Below, in pieces: positions 42,758 through 51,337 of a DNA stretch of 64,000 nucleotides. The first letter of the stretch is position 1; the number at the start of each line of letters is the position of its first letter. Below the pieces are notes generated by a model, which worked only from the letters and a program-made list of their open reading frames with translations, did no database searches and was not told where the DNA came from. The DNA comes from Alphaproteobacteria bacterium (lineage in GTDB: Bacteria > Pseudomonadota > Alphaproteobacteria > Micropepsales > Micropepsaceae): positions 37,217-101,216 of the forward strand of contig JADZAI010000109.1 of assembly GCA_020852655.1 (NCBI GenBank). Reading direction: 5' to 3'. The position numbers were made by a program, and so were the translations under genes.

Positions 42758-43243
42758 TTGAAGAGACCGCTCCACCATCGCGCCGTCATAGCCGCGGCCC
42801 GCACGCTGAGGCCCGTTCAGCGGCTATGGTGGCGTGTGCGGCGGCCGACCGTCATGGGGGCGAGCGCCATGGTGGTGAACGAGAAGGGCGAGTGGCTGCT
42901 GGTGCGCCACACCTATATGCGCGGCTGGCACTTTCCGGGCGGCGGCGTCGGCAAGCGCGAGAGCGTGCTGGCGGCGCTGTATCGCGAGCTCGGCGAGGAG
43001 GTGGGCGTGGTCCCGACCGCCGAGCCGCAGCTCATCGGCGTCTACACCAATTTCGCCGATCCCCGGGCCAGCCATGTCGCGCTCTACCGGGTGGAGGCCT
43101 ATGAGATGACGCCGATGCGCAATCTGGAGATTGCCGAATGGCGGTTCTTCGCGCCCGACGCGCTGCCCGACGCTTCGGGGCGCGGGCCGCTGAACCGGCA
43201 GGCCGAGCTGATCGGCCAGCGCATGCCGGACGGGGTGTGGTGA
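42758..43243 (+). CDS. Nudix hydrolase
   Basis: 161 aa. The Nudix box GGVGKRESVLAALYRELGEE plus VG follows the GX5EX7REUXEEXGU pattern exactly. The preceding strand (MVVNEKGEWLLVRHTYMRGWHFPGGG) is typical. The family cleaves nucleoside diphosphates linked to varied groups; specificity cannot be read. The frame opens with TTG at 42758; an ATG at 42854 would cut into the domain's first strand, so the TTG or an unseen upstream start is more likely. Confidence 0.85.
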   Translation: MKRPLHHRAVIAAARTLRPVQRLWWRVRRPTVMGASAMVVNEKGEWLLVRHTYMRGWHFPGGGVGKRESVLAALYRELGEEVGVVPTAEPQLIGVYTNFADPRASHVALYRVEAYEMTPMRNLEIAEWRFFAPDALPDASGRGPLNRQAELIGQRMPDGVW

Positions 43244-43244
43244 G

Positions 43245-43493
43245 CTATCGTGTGATAACGAGGCTCTGAGGAATAATCAGAGAAGCTCGTTTTCCGTCGG
43301 CGACCATCCAGATCAAGTACCCTTGGTCAATCAGATCCGCCGCTTCCTCCAAGGTGCGAACGAAGGTCGCATGCTCGACCTTGTTCTTCGCCTTTGCATC
43401 CAGCTTCGGTGAAGCAAGCTGATAGCCTCTTGCCGTCCGTGCAGGCGTCTCTGGCAATCCCTTGCGAGGAAATTTGCGGCGGATACTGACCAA
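43245..43493 (-). CDS. 82-aa hypothetical protein
   Basis: Not recognised. A basic N-terminal half (SIRRKFPRKGLPETPAR) is followed by a compact region (VEHATFVRTLEEAADLIDQGYLIWMVADGKRASLIIPQSL). The TTG start at 43493 has a strong Shine-Dalgarno (AGGAG, 6 nt away). Base use looks less GC-rich than the neighbours, hinting at acquisition. Its stop abuts the end of the convergent Nudix gene. Confidence 0.6.
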   Translation of the reverse strand: MVSIRRKFPRKGLPETPARTARGYQLASPKLDAKAKNKVEHATFVRTLEEAADLIDQGYLIWMVADGKRASLIIPQSLVITR

Positions 43494-43509
43494 GATGCTC
43501 TCCTAAAGC

Positions 43510-44451
43510 TCAGACCGGGTCCCAGCCGAAGACCGAGGTGGTGGCGCCGATGCCGACGAAGCTGGGGCGGAGCGCCGCCATGGCGTGCTCGTTGATCGTG
43601 TCGGGGGTCCAGCCCTCGATCTTGGCGAGGCCGCGGAGCGGGCGCGACTGGCTCATCAGGAAGATCTCGTTGCCGCGGGCGACGAAGATTTCACCCGTCG
43701 GCGAATCCTTGACCGCGCCCTTCTCGTCCTTCGTCGCGGGGGCGGCGAGGGCGATGGCAAGCTGGGCCACCTGGTCGGCGCGCATGAATTTCTGCATGCG
43801 CTCGACGCGGACGCGGCTGGCTTCGTCCTTGATCGGGATCGTGGCGATCATGCGCGACCAGGCGAACGGCGCGATGATGTTGGAGCGCACGCCCTTCATC
43901 GCGCCTTCCATGGCGATGATGTGCGAGAGGCCGGCGACGCCCATCTTGGCGGCCGAGTAATTCGCCTGGCCGACATTGCCGATGATGCCCGAGGTGGAGG
44001 TGAAGAGGACGTAGGAGCCCTCGCCCTGCTCGCGGAAATGCTCGATCGAGGCGCGGCAGACATTGTAGGCGCCGTTCAGGTGGACATCGATGACCATGTC
44101 CCAGTCCTTGTCGTCCATCTTGTGGAACATCTTGTCCCTGAGGATGCCGGCCGGGTTGATGACGGCGTGGAGGCCGCCGAGTTCGTCCTTGCACTGTTCG
44201 ACCATCGCGCGCACCGCGGCGCGGTTGGTGACGCTCTCCGAATTGGCGATCGCGACGCCGCCGGCCGCCTTGATTTCGTTGACGACGGCCTGGGCCGGAC
44301 CGGCCGAGCCCTCGTCGCCGCCGGCGGCGCCGCCGCCGAGATCGTTGACCAGCACCTTGGCGCCCGCCTTGGCGGCGGCCAGCGCGCATTCCTTGCCGAT
44401 GCCGTTGCCGGCCCCCGTGACCAGAACCACCTTACCGTCGAGCACGCCCAT
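43510..44451 (-). CDS. SDR-family 3-hydroxyacyl-CoA dehydrogenase-like enzyme
   Basis: 313-aa short-chain dehydrogenase. The NAD(P)-binding motif VTGAGNGIGKE (TGxxxGxG) is near residue 12, followed by a 'VNDLGGG' stretch found in the peroxisomal multifunctional-enzyme-like SDRs. The catalytic Ser and YxxxK lie in STSGIIGNVGQANYSAAK. The C-terminal extension (about 260-313) fits this acyl-CoA subgroup. ATG 44451 is chosen because AGGAGG sits 7 nt upstream; GTG 44454 is also in frame. Confidence 0.85.
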   Translation of the reverse strand: MGVLDGKVVLVTGAGNGIGKECALAAAKAGAKVLVNDLGGGAAGGDEGSAGPAQAVVNEIKAAGGVAIANSESVTNRAAVRAMVEQCKDELGGLHAVINPAGILRDKMFHKMDDKDWDMVIDVHLNGAYNVCRASIEHFREQGEGSYVLFTSTSGIIGNVGQANYSAAKMGVAGLSHIIAMEGAMKGVRSNIIAPFAWSRMIATIPIKDEASRVRVERMQKFMRADQVAQLAIALAAPATKDEKGAVKDSPTGEIFVARGNEIFLMSQSRPLRGLAKIEGWTPDTINEHAMAALRPSFVGIGATTSVFGWDPV

Positions 44452-44615
44452 CACCGTTCCTCCTGAAATTCCCGCCCATTGGCTGGGCGTTGTTTGAGAG
44501 CGGGCGGCAGGGCCGTCAAGGCTTCCTTACCGTCACGCGCCGGCGCGGCGGCGGCAGCGGCGACAGGGGCCTGGTGTTTCCATATCTTGGGGGTGAGGGG
44601 GGAGGGCCTACCTCC

Positions 44616-44847
44616 ATTCGTTTGTCGTTTTTCGGGGCTGGGCGACGGCGCCTATTCGAACGTCGATTTTCGATGGTTTTGCCGCGCGGCGCGCTGGGCC
44701 TATTCGTTTGTCGCTTTTCCGCGGGCGCGGAGGCCTCGGCTTATTCGAACGTCGATTTTCGACGGATTTCTTGCGGCGCGGTGCCTCCATTCGTTTGTCG
44801 CTTTTCCGCGGGCGCGGAGGGCCGGCGTATTCGAACGTCGATTTTCG
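44616..44847. repeat. six-copy alternating tandem repeat
   Basis: Six copies of a 17-base core, ATTCG-NNN-GTCG-N-TTTT, begin at 44616, 44654, 44702, 44743, 44789 and 44829. They alternate strictly between form A (ATTCGTTTGTCGCTTTTC) and form B (ATTCGAACGTCGATTTTC). An A+B pair recurs every 86-89 bp, and GC-rich linkers after A (GCGGGCGCGGAGG) are also repeated. Form B can fold (CGTCG-ATTTT-CGACG). The 504-bp gap 44452-44955 holds this array and no convincing gene. Confidence 0.85.
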
Positions 44848-44955
44848 GAGGATTTTCCGGTGAGAGGCAGGCCGCTCGACTCCGATGATGCTGTTGCCGC
44901 TCCTTTTTCCTGTCCGGATAAATATCCTCTGACATAGGACGATTGGCCGGAGCGT

Positions 44956-45228
44956 TCAAGGGGCCGACGCCCGGCGCTCTCGCGCCAATGCCGCGGCGAG
45001 GCAGGCGGGACAGAGGCAGTCGCCGCCGGGCCGCACGGTCCTCAGCGGCGGCAGCGCCGCGCACCAGCACGGCGCACCCTCCGGCCCGGCCATCGCGCCG
45101 CAGGCGAAGGCGGCGCCGCAGGCGTTGCAGTTGAGGGCGCGCAGCGCGGCGGGGTCTTGGTCGGTCTCGGAGGAAATGTCAGCACCCGATGCGAAGGAAG
45201 GCGTGGATGGTCCGCCTGCGCGGACCAT
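44956..45228 (-). CDS. cysteine-rich CWC-family protein
   Basis: About 90 aa if started at ATG 45228. The C-terminal half carries the Cys_rich_CWC pattern: CNACGAAFACG, then CWCAALPPL, then CLCPACLAAAL, seven cysteines that probably bind zinc. Such small proteins are widespread in proteobacteria and uncharacterised. The start is uncertain: the frame is open upstream to 45312, but that part lies in palindromic intergenic DNA, and ATG 45228 itself sits in a hairpin arm. Confidence 0.65.
   Translation of the reverse strand: MVRAGGPSTPSFASGADISSETDQDPAALRALNCNACGAAFACGAMAGPEGAPCWCAALPPLRTVRPGGDCLCPACLAAALARERRASAP
45207..45228. other. perfect 9-bp hairpin followed by T run
   Basis: ATGGTCCGC (45207-45215) and GCGGACCAT (45220-45228) form a perfect 9-bp stem with a CTGC loop. 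On the plus strand a run of T starts about 7 nt later. No plus-strand gene precedes it, so it may belong to the adjacent palindromic repeat rather than act as a terminator. Confidence 0.6.
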
Positions 45229-45263
45229 GACAATCTTTTTTCCCCCTTCCGGCCTGTCGGCCA

Positions 45264-45305
45264 CCTTCCCCCGTACCGCGCACCTAAAGGTGCGCTGGGG
45301 GAAGG
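45264..45305. repeat. palindromic repeat unit (CCTTCCCCC/GGGGGAAGG)
   Basis: Outer arms CCTTCCCCC (45264-45272) and GGGGGAAGG (45297-45305) enclose a second perfect stem, GCGCACCT (45278-45285) and AGGTGCGC (45288-45295). Together they make a 42-nt hairpin in the gap between the CWC gene and the glyoxalase-like gene. It resembles the small palindromic units common in alphaproteobacterial intergenic DNA. Confidence 0.7.
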
Positions 45306-45352
45306 CGATCATGACCGGGCGTGTGCGCCTGCCTGCCGCCAGGCGCGGGAGG

Positions 45353-45922
45353 TCAGGCGGGTTCGGGCACCTTGCGGGGGATGGGTTGGCCGGCGGCGTT
45401 CATGGGGGCGACGAGGATGTCGGCGGGGCGGAAGGGGCGGGTGAGGGCGGCGATTTCGAGGGCGATGCCGTTGGGGTCGCGGAAATAGGCCGAGCGGATC
45501 CAGGTGAGCTCGGTGGGCTTGGGCAGCGCGGGGCTGGGGCCGTCGCTGTGGTTGATGACGAAGACGTCGAGGCCCTTCGCCTTCAGCCGCGCGACGGCGG
45601 CGTCGAACCGGTCGTCGTCGATGTTGAAGGCGAGATGGTTCATCGAGGCGACCGCGGTCTGCGCGCCGTCCCTGCGGACGTCGCGATGCTGCGAGGCGAT
45701 GCCGGGCGCCGCTTCGGGGGCGTCCGGAAACCAGAAGAAGGCGACGGTCGCGCCGCCGCCGCAATCGAAGAAGAAATGCTGGCCGCGATTGCCGAGGCCG
45801 ATGGCGCGGACGAGCGGCATCTCGAGGACGTTCTCGTAGAAGTCCACGGTCTCGGCCATGTCGCGGCAGACGAGGGCGACGTGGTTGACGCCGGTGTAGC
45901 GGAGCGGAGACGCGTCGGACAT
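45353..45922 (-). CDS. VOC-family glyoxalase/dioxygenase-like protein
   Basis: 189 aa. VOC fold with YTGVNHVALVCRDMAETVDFYENVLEMPLV at the start and MNHLAFNID ... AYFRDPNGIALEIAA in the second half; candidate metal ligands are the His of NHVALV, the His of NHLAFN and the Glu of ALEIAA. It is larger than the 2790-3197 paralogue. A good Shine-Dalgarno (AGGAG) precedes ATG 45922. It diverges from a ThDP-enzyme gene 179 bp away. Confidence 0.82.
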   Translation of the reverse strand: MSDASPLRYTGVNHVALVCRDMAETVDFYENVLEMPLVRAIGLGNRGQHFFFDCGGGATVAFFWFPDAPEAAPGIASQHRDVRRDGAQTAVASMNHLAFNIDDDRFDAAVARLKAKGLDVFVINHSDGPSPALPKPTELTWIRSAYFRDPNGIALEIAALTRPFRPADILVAPMNAAGQPIPRKVPEPA

Positions 45923-46101
45923 GTGTACTCCTTTTCCCGGCGGCTTTTTCGGGGCGGGCCGGCGCAAGCAGAACGCGTTTCAGGCCGGGGTGCAAGATCG
46001 GCCGGCTTCCTCGCGCGAGGTTGACGCAGCTCAAAGTCACCTGCCGCCGATGGGCGCAGGCTCGATTCATTGCACTCGATATCCTTGCCCGGGAGACGGC
46101 C

Positions 46102-47838
46102 ATGAACGAAGTGGTGTCGCGTATGCTGACGGGGGGCGACCTCATCGCCGGCGTGCTGGCGAAAGCCGGCGTCAAACATGCCTTCGCGCTGCACGGCGGC
46201 CATCTGGAGGCGTTGCTGAAAGGGTGCATCGACAACCAGATCGCGCTGCACGACTTCCGCCACGAATCCTCGGCCGGCCATGCCGCCGACGCCTATGCCC
46301 GGGCTACAGGCGAGCTCGGGGTGTGCATCATCACCGCCGGCCCGGGCTTCACCAACGCGATCAGCGCGATCGTCAATGCGCATCTCGATGCCTCGCCGGT
46401 GCTGTTCCTGATCGGCGCGCCGCCGCTGCGCGAATTGGAGACCAACCCGCTCCAGGGCGGCTTCGACCAGGTGGCGATGGCGCTGCCGGCCGTGAAGTGG
46501 ACGCACCGCGCCACCAACACCGAGCGCCTCGCCGAGCTGACGGCGATGGCGATCCGCAAGGCGACCACCGGGCGGCGCGGCCCGGTGCTGATGGAACTGC
46601 CGATCGACGTGCTGCATATCGCGGTGCCGCAGAGCGCCGCGACCGCGCCGACCGGCCTTGCCGTCCATCCGCGCCCCGCACCCTCGCCGGCCGAGACGGA
46701 GGCGCTGCTCGCCCTGCTGGCCGGGGCGCGGCGTCCGGCCATCATCGCGGGCGGCGAGGCTACGCAATGCGGCGCCGGCGACGCGCTGCGCCGCTTCGCC
46801 GAGCGCAGCGGCATCCCGGTCTTCGCCAACACGCGCGGCCTCGGCCTCTTGCCGTCGGACCATCCGCTGTCCGGCCACGGCGCCGGCAATCTCGGCGCCC
46901 TGGTGGCGACGGGGGGCGAGGCGCCCGACGTCGTGCTCCTGCTCGGGGCGCGGCTCGGCCTGTTCCTGGGCGGGCGCAGCGGCGGCATCGTGCCGAACAC
47001 CGCCAAGGTGGCGCAGATTTATTCCGACGCGAGCGAGATCGGGCGCCTGCGCGATATCGACGTGCCGATCGCCGCCGACTGCGCGATCGCCCTGGAGGCC
47101 CTGCTCGCGGCGTCTGCGAAGACGCGCTGGTCGGTGGACGCGGCCTGGGTGAAGCGGGCGACCGCGATGCAGGGGTTCGCCCAGCAGATGTATCCGGCGA
47201 CCGATGCCGAGAACGGCGTCCACCCCTATCACGCCGCCGCGGCGGTGATGCGCGCCGCAGGCCCGGAGGCCGGCTATGTGTTCGACGGCGGCGAAGCGGC
47301 GAGCTGGGCGGGCGACTGTGTCCGGGTCAGCGGTCCGGGGCGCGTCCTCTCGCACGGCTATCTCGGCTGCCTCGGCATCGGACCGGGCTTCGCGATCGGC
47401 CTGCAAACGGCGTTTCCCCAGCGGCGGGTGATCCATCTCACGGGCGACGGCGCGGCGGGCTTCCACCTGCCGGAGTTCGACACGATGGTCCGTCACCGGC
47501 TGCCGATCGTGACGGTGATCCTGAACAACCGCGTCTGGGGCATGTCGATCCACGGCCAGCAGATCATGTACGGCGCGAACTACAGCGCGATCACACGGCT
47601 CGGCGAGACGCGCTATTCGTCCGTTGCGGCGGGCTTCGGCTGTCACGCCGAATATGTCACGCGCTTCGAGGACATCGCCCCGGCGATGGAGCGGGCGCTG
47701 AAGAGCGGCAAGCCGGCCTGCGTCGAGATCCTCACGGACGAAGCGGTGATCCACCCGATCACGCTCGCCATGCTGGGCAAGACGGCCGAGGGCTCGAACG
47801 ACGTGGTCGTGCCGTATTACGAGAACATCAAGGCCTAG
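46102..47838 (+). CDS. ThDP-dependent enzyme, acetolactate-synthase-like
   Basis: 578 aa. E55 (FRHESSAGHAADAYAR) activates ThDP; the canonical metal site is GDGAAGFHLPEFDTMV...NN (LTGDG to ILNNRVWGM). The acetolactate-synthase-like middle domain is intact. No regulatory subunit is adjacent. Relatives include benzaldehyde lyase, oxalyl-CoA decarboxylase and sulfoacetaldehyde acetyltransferase, so substrate is open. ATG 46102 is chosen for the MNEVVSRMLTGGDLIAGVL start. It converges on the FAD oxidoreductase gene with a 4-bp stop overlap. Confidence 0.85.
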   Translation: MNEVVSRMLTGGDLIAGVLAKAGVKHAFALHGGHLEALLKGCIDNQIALHDFRHESSAGHAADAYARATGELGVCIITAGPGFTNAISAIVNAHLDASPVLFLIGAPPLRELETNPLQGGFDQVAMALPAVKWTHRATNTERLAELTAMAIRKATTGRRGPVLMELPIDVLHIAVPQSAATAPTGLAVHPRPAPSPAETEALLALLAGARRPAIIAGGEATQCGAGDALRRFAERSGIPVFANTRGLGLLPSDHPLSGHGAGNLGALVATGGEAPDVVLLLGARLGLFLGGRSGGIVPNTAKVAQIYSDASEIGRLRDIDVPIAADCAIALEALLAASAKTRWSVDAAWVKRATAMQGFAQQMYPATDAENGVHPYHAAAAVMRAAGPEAGYVFDGGEAASWAGDCVRVSGPGRVLSHGYLGCLGIGPGFAIGLQTAFPQRRVIHLTGDGAAGFHLPEFDTMVRHRLPIVTVILNNRVWGMSIHGQQIMYGANYSAITRLGETRYSSVAAGFGCHAEYVTRFEDIAPAMERALKSGKPACVEILTDEAVIHPITLAMLGKTAEGSNDVVVPYYENIKA

Positions 47839-48947
47839 CGCCGCGGGGCGAGGGCGGCGCCGTCTATCCCGGCGAGGATGGGCGGCGGCGCCTCCCGGCG
47901 GACGGCCGATGCGAGGAGCATGCCGAGGGCGGGCGAGGTCTTGATCCCCGCGCCGCCCTGTCCGGCCAGCCAGAAAAAGCCCGGCGCGCCGGCGTCCTCG
48001 CCGAGGACGGGATTGCCGTCGGGGTGGAAAGTGCGCAGACCCGCCCATTTGCGCAGGACGCGTTCGGGCTTGAGGGTCGTCACCTGCGAGAGGCGATCGA
48101 TCGCCACGGCGACGTCGTATTCCTCGGGCTGCGCGTCGCAGGGCGGCGAGGGCGTGGCATCGGCCGGCGATGCCATGAGCGCGCCGCCGCTCGGGCGGGC
48201 GTAGAGCGTGTCGTCGGCGAGCGTGACCATGGGAAGGGCGCGGGCCTCGACCGCCGCCGGGAGGGCGACGAGGATCGCGGTGCGGCGGCGCGGCTCAAGG
48301 CCGAGCGGGGCGAGTCCCGCGAGCCCGGCGACCATGTCGGCCCATGGCCCGGCGGCGTTGACGAAGAGCGGCGCTTCGGCCTGCATCCCCTTTGCGGTGC
48401 GGACGCGCCATGCCCCGCCGCTGCGGCCGACCGCGACGATACGGGCATCGAAGGCGACGCGTCCGCCGGCGGCCGCGATGCCGCGCAGATAACCCTGATG
48501 GAGGGCGTCCGTGTCGATGTCGGCTGCGCCCGGCTCGAAGAAGCTGTCGGCGATGCGCTCGGGCCTGAGGAAAGGCAGGCGCGTGCAGGCGAAGGCGGCG
48601 CCTGCATGCTGGAGGTCGGGCACGCGGGCGCGGGCAAGGCGCAGCGCGTCGGCGAAGAGGTCTTCCTGCCCGGGGCCGCAGACGGTGACGACGCCGAGCG
48701 GCCCGAGCAGGGGCGTGGAGACGAAGTCCGGCGGCGGCGCGTCGAGAAAGGCGCGGCTCGAACGGGCAAGGGCCGAGACGATGTCGGAGCCGTAATTGGC
48801 CGTGAAGATCGAGGCCGAACGGCCCGAGGCATGGTAGCCGGCCATGCTTTCCTGTTCGAGCAGCAGGACGCGGAAATGCCGGCTGAGGAAATAGCCGGCC
48901 GCCGCGCCGCCGATGCCGCCGCCGGCAATGATGATGTCGGGATTCAC
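47835..48947 (-). CDS. FAD-dependent oxidoreductase (DAO/glycine oxidase type)
   Basis: 370 aa. The dinucleotide fold DIIIAGGGIGGAAAGYFLS is at the N-terminus, then SGRSASIFTANYG, and a C-terminal GLRTFHPDGNPVLGED...FFWLAGQGGAGIKTSPALG characteristic of the D-amino-acid/glycine oxidase (DAO) family. Members oxidise amines or amino acids, producing imine and reducing oxygen or quinone. The start is GTG 48947, preceded by GAGAGG; upstream start codons in frame add residues that do not fit the fold. Confidence 0.85.
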   Translation of the reverse strand: MNPDIIIAGGGIGGAAAGYFLSRHFRVLLLEQESMAGYHASGRSASIFTANYGSDIVSALARSSRAFLDAPPPDFVSTPLLGPLGVVTVCGPGQEDLFADALRLARARVPDLQHAGAAFACTRLPFLRPERIADSFFEPGAADIDTDALHQGYLRGIAAAGGRVAFDARIVAVGRSGGAWRVRTAKGMQAEAPLFVNAAGPWADMVAGLAGLAPLGLEPRRRTAILVALPAAVEARALPMVTLADDTLYARPSGGALMASPADATPSPPCDAQPEEYDVAVAIDRLSQVTTLKPERVLRKWAGLRTFHPDGNPVLGEDAGAPGFFWLAGQGGAGIKTSPALGMLLASAVRREAPPPILAGIDGAALAPRR

Positions 48948-49081
48948 GTCGCCTCTCGCCGTCTCGCCGCGCCGCGGCAAGCTCCGGCCTGACCGCCGGA
49001 CTGCGCGCGACGGGCGTAGGATAGAGATGGCTGCCCGGTCTGTCGCTCAGGAGTATTCCGCAGACGCTGTTGCGGATGGCC

Positions 49082-49546
49082 TCAGGCGAGGGCGTTTTCG
49101 AGCTGCTTCTTGCTCATCTTGGAGCGGTTCGGAATGCCGCGCTTCTTCGCGCGGGCGTAGAGTTCGGCCTTGGTCGGACCGCCGTCGCGGGCCCGGCTGC
49201 GCGCGGCGCGGGTGCCGGCGGCGGTGCGGCGGGTGGCGTTCTTGCCGCCCATGGCGCGGCTGGACTCGCGCTTGCCGCGGGCCCCGACATGGCTGCGGCC
49301 TTCCTTCTCCTGCTGGGCGGTGCGGCCGGACGCTTCCTTGCGCTTGGCCTTGGCGAGATGGCTGCGATTCTTGCGCTTGCTGTTGTATCTGGAATTGCCG
49401 CTCTCGGAGAGGGCGATGGCGATGGCCTGCTTGCGGCTCTTGACCTTGCCGCCCTTGCCGCCGCGGCCGCTTTTCAGTTCGCCGTGCTTGTATTCGTGCA
49501 TGACGCGGCCGGCGGTCTTGCGCTGCGCGGGGCTGGAACGGGGCAT
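49082..49546 (-). CDS. basic DUF6496-type protein
   Basis: 154 aa, strongly basic and Lys/Arg/Gly-rich. The N-terminal segment RVMHEYKHGELKSGRGGKGGKVKSRKQAIAIALSE matches DUF6496. The C-terminal TKAELYARAKKRGIPNRSKMSKKQLENAL resembles a SAP/Rho-N-like helix pair that binds nucleic acid. The middle is low-complexity. Function of the family is unknown; composition suggests a DNA-associated or stress protein. Confidence 0.82.
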   Translation of the reverse strand: MPRSSPAQRKTAGRVMHEYKHGELKSGRGGKGGKVKSRKQAIAIALSESGNSRYNSKRKNRSHLAKAKRKEASGRTAQQEKEGRSHVGARGKRESSRAMGGKNATRRTAAGTRAARSRARDGGPTKAELYARAKKRGIPNRSKMSKKQLENALA

Positions 49547-49631
49547 GGCGGGTCTCCTGGAGCGTTGCCTTGAAGGCGCAACGCGGCGGGAGAAAAGCGG
49601 TTGCAGCCTGCCGCCGTCAGCCTGGGGCCGT

Positions 49632-51188
49632 TCAGGCCGCGCGGCGCACGCCGTCGACGACGCGCGCCAGCTCGCCCAGCATGTCGCGCTGGTCGAGCGG
49701 CTTGGCGAGATAGCCCTGCATGCCGGCTGCCAGATAGGTCTCGCGGTGGCCGACCATGGCGTTCGCGGTCAGGGCGATGGCCGGTACGGAGGACCAGCTC
49801 TCTCCCGAAGCGCGGATGCGGCGCAGCGTTTCGAGCCCGTCCATGCCCGGCATCTGGATGTCGAGCAGGACGACGTCGAACGGGCCTTGCGCGAGCAGGG
49901 CGAGGGCGTCGGCGCCGTCTTGTGCCTCTGTCGCCGCATGGCCGGCCGATTCGAGGAACAGCCGGGCGACCTTGCGGTTCAGCGGCACGTCGTCGACGAC
50001 GAGGACGCGCAGCGCGCCCGGCTTTCCCGGCGCCGCGTGCGCGGCGGCGCGGGCCGCCGGTCCGCTCGCGGCGGGTTCGGCCCGGATCGTGAGGGTGAAG
50101 GTCGAGCCTTCGCCCGGGCGGCTGGTCACGGTGACGTCGCCGCCCATCATGCGGGCGAGGCGGCGCGAGATCGACAGGCCGAGGCCGGTGCCGCCGAAGC
50201 GGCGCGAGATGGAGGCGTCGGCCTGGGTGAACGGCGCAAAGAGGCGGGCGATCGTCGCTTCGTCCATGCCGACGCCGCTGTCCGCGACGCGTATGGTGAG
50301 AAGGCCGGCTTCGGGGTCCGTCGCGGGCATCGAGACGCGCACGCCGACTTCGCCGCGGTCGGTGAATTTGAGCGCGTTGGACACGAGGTTCGAGACGCAT
50401 TGCTTGACGCGCCCGGCGTCGAACCGCAGCCGCCGCGGGAGCGTCGCCGAGAGGCTGATCGAGAAGTCGAGGCCCTTGTCCTCCGCGGTGGACTGCCAGA
50501 GTTTTTCGAGCGGGCCGAACACGTCGGCGACATCGACGTCGGCGGGCACGATCTCCAGATGGCCCGCCTCGATCTTGGAAAGATCGAGCACGTCGTTCAG
50601 CAGGGTGACGAGGGCGCGGCCGGATTCGAGGATGAGCGCGACATTCTCGGCATGGCGCTCCGGCGCCGAGGGACTTTGGAGAAGCTGCGCCATGCCGAGC
50701 ATGCCGTTAAGGGGCGTGCGTATCTCGTGGCTCATATTGGCGAGGAATTCCGACTTTGACCGGCTCGCCTCCTCGGCCCGGCGCTTGGCCCGCCGGAGTT
50801 CGCGCTCCTGTTCGATCTTCTCGGTCACGTCCATCGAGAGGGAGACGAAGCCGCCGTTCAAGGCGTGGACGCGGCTGACGAGAAGGCGGCCGTCGGTCGG
50901 CGTCACCATGCTCTCGCCGGATCCCAGCCGCTCCAGGATGTCTCCGGCCATGGCATTCGCATCGGTTTCGCCGATGCCGGGCATCTCGCGATGGACGGCT
51001 TCAGTGAAGGCCTCGCGATAGGTATGGCCTTCGGCGAGGCAGCGGTAGAACTGCCCGAAGGTCCGGTGCGCGGCGGCGTTGGCATAGACGAGGCGCTCGT
51101 CCTCGCCGAAGATGGCGAAGGATTCCGTCAGGCGGTCGATGGCCTCGAAGACCATGTCGACCACATGCGGATCTCGATCACGACACAT
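49632..51188 (-). CDS. hybrid histidine kinase (PAS-HisKA-HATPase-REC)
   Basis: 518 aa without TM segments. A PAS-like sensor (about 12-120, FAIFGEDERLVYANAAAHRTFGQF) leads to a short coiled coil, HisKA with H154 (NMSHEIRTPLNGMLG), HATPase (N-box SNLVSNALKF, G-boxes DSGVGM and GGTGLGLSI) and a C-terminal receiver (VLVVDDVPLNRKVAR, phospho-Asp in VVLLDIQMPGMDG, KPLD). It probably passes phosphate from H154 to its own receiver and on to an HPt protein not seen here. Confidence 0.92.
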   Translation of the reverse strand: MCRDRDPHVVDMVFEAIDRLTESFAIFGEDERLVYANAAAHRTFGQFYRCLAEGHTYREAFTEAVHREMPGIGETDANAMAGDILERLGSGESMVTPTDGRLLVSRVHALNGGFVSLSMDVTEKIEQERELRRAKRRAEEASRSKSEFLANMSHEIRTPLNGMLGMAQLLQSPSAPERHAENVALILESGRALVTLLNDVLDLSKIEAGHLEIVPADVDVADVFGPLEKLWQSTAEDKGLDFSISLSATLPRRLRFDAGRVKQCVSNLVSNALKFTDRGEVGVRVSMPATDPEAGLLTIRVADSGVGMDEATIARLFAPFTQADASISRRFGGTGLGLSISRRLARMMGGDVTVTSRPGEGSTFTLTIRAEPAASGPAARAAAHAAPGKPGALRVLVVDDVPLNRKVARLFLESAGHAATEAQDGADALALLAQGPFDVVLLDIQMPGMDGLETLRRIRASGESWSSVPAIALTANAMVGHRETYLAAGMQGYLAKPLDQRDMLGELARVVDGVRRAA

Positions 51189-51337
51189 CGCAGGCCGGCC
51201 TTTCGCGCGGACTCGTTCTGCCGCAGGTCATACCCCCCGCAAGGTTTAGCCTGCGTAAAGTTTCCGGGTTCCGTAGGACTACCTAGGAATGGCGACCTGT
51301 ACGTGCGGCGCGCATTCCGCGTGCAACCCGAGTGCGG

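Noticed and set aside
44616..44847. CRISPR-like array
   Set aside because: The intervals between repeats are not unique spacers; they are themselves repeated by form, period varies from 38 to 48 bp, and no cas gene is near.
44490..44937. Plus-strand coding frames with repeated peptides across the six-copy array
   Set aside because: Copy spacing (38, 48, 41, 46, 40 bp) shifts the frame from copy to copy, so no single protein repeat is maintained; no Shine-Dalgarno or recognisable domain.
45640..48048. An 802-residue minus-strand frame opposite the ThDP enzyme
   Set aside because: Antisense to a complete ThDP enzyme with all catalytic motifs; composition is low-complexity Arg/Ala.
45921..48992. 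A 1023-residue plus-strand frame running through the ThDP gene and antisense to the FAD oxidoreductase
   Set aside because: It is a +1/-1 shifted and antisense shadow; no motif, while the real genes in this stretch have full domain signatures.
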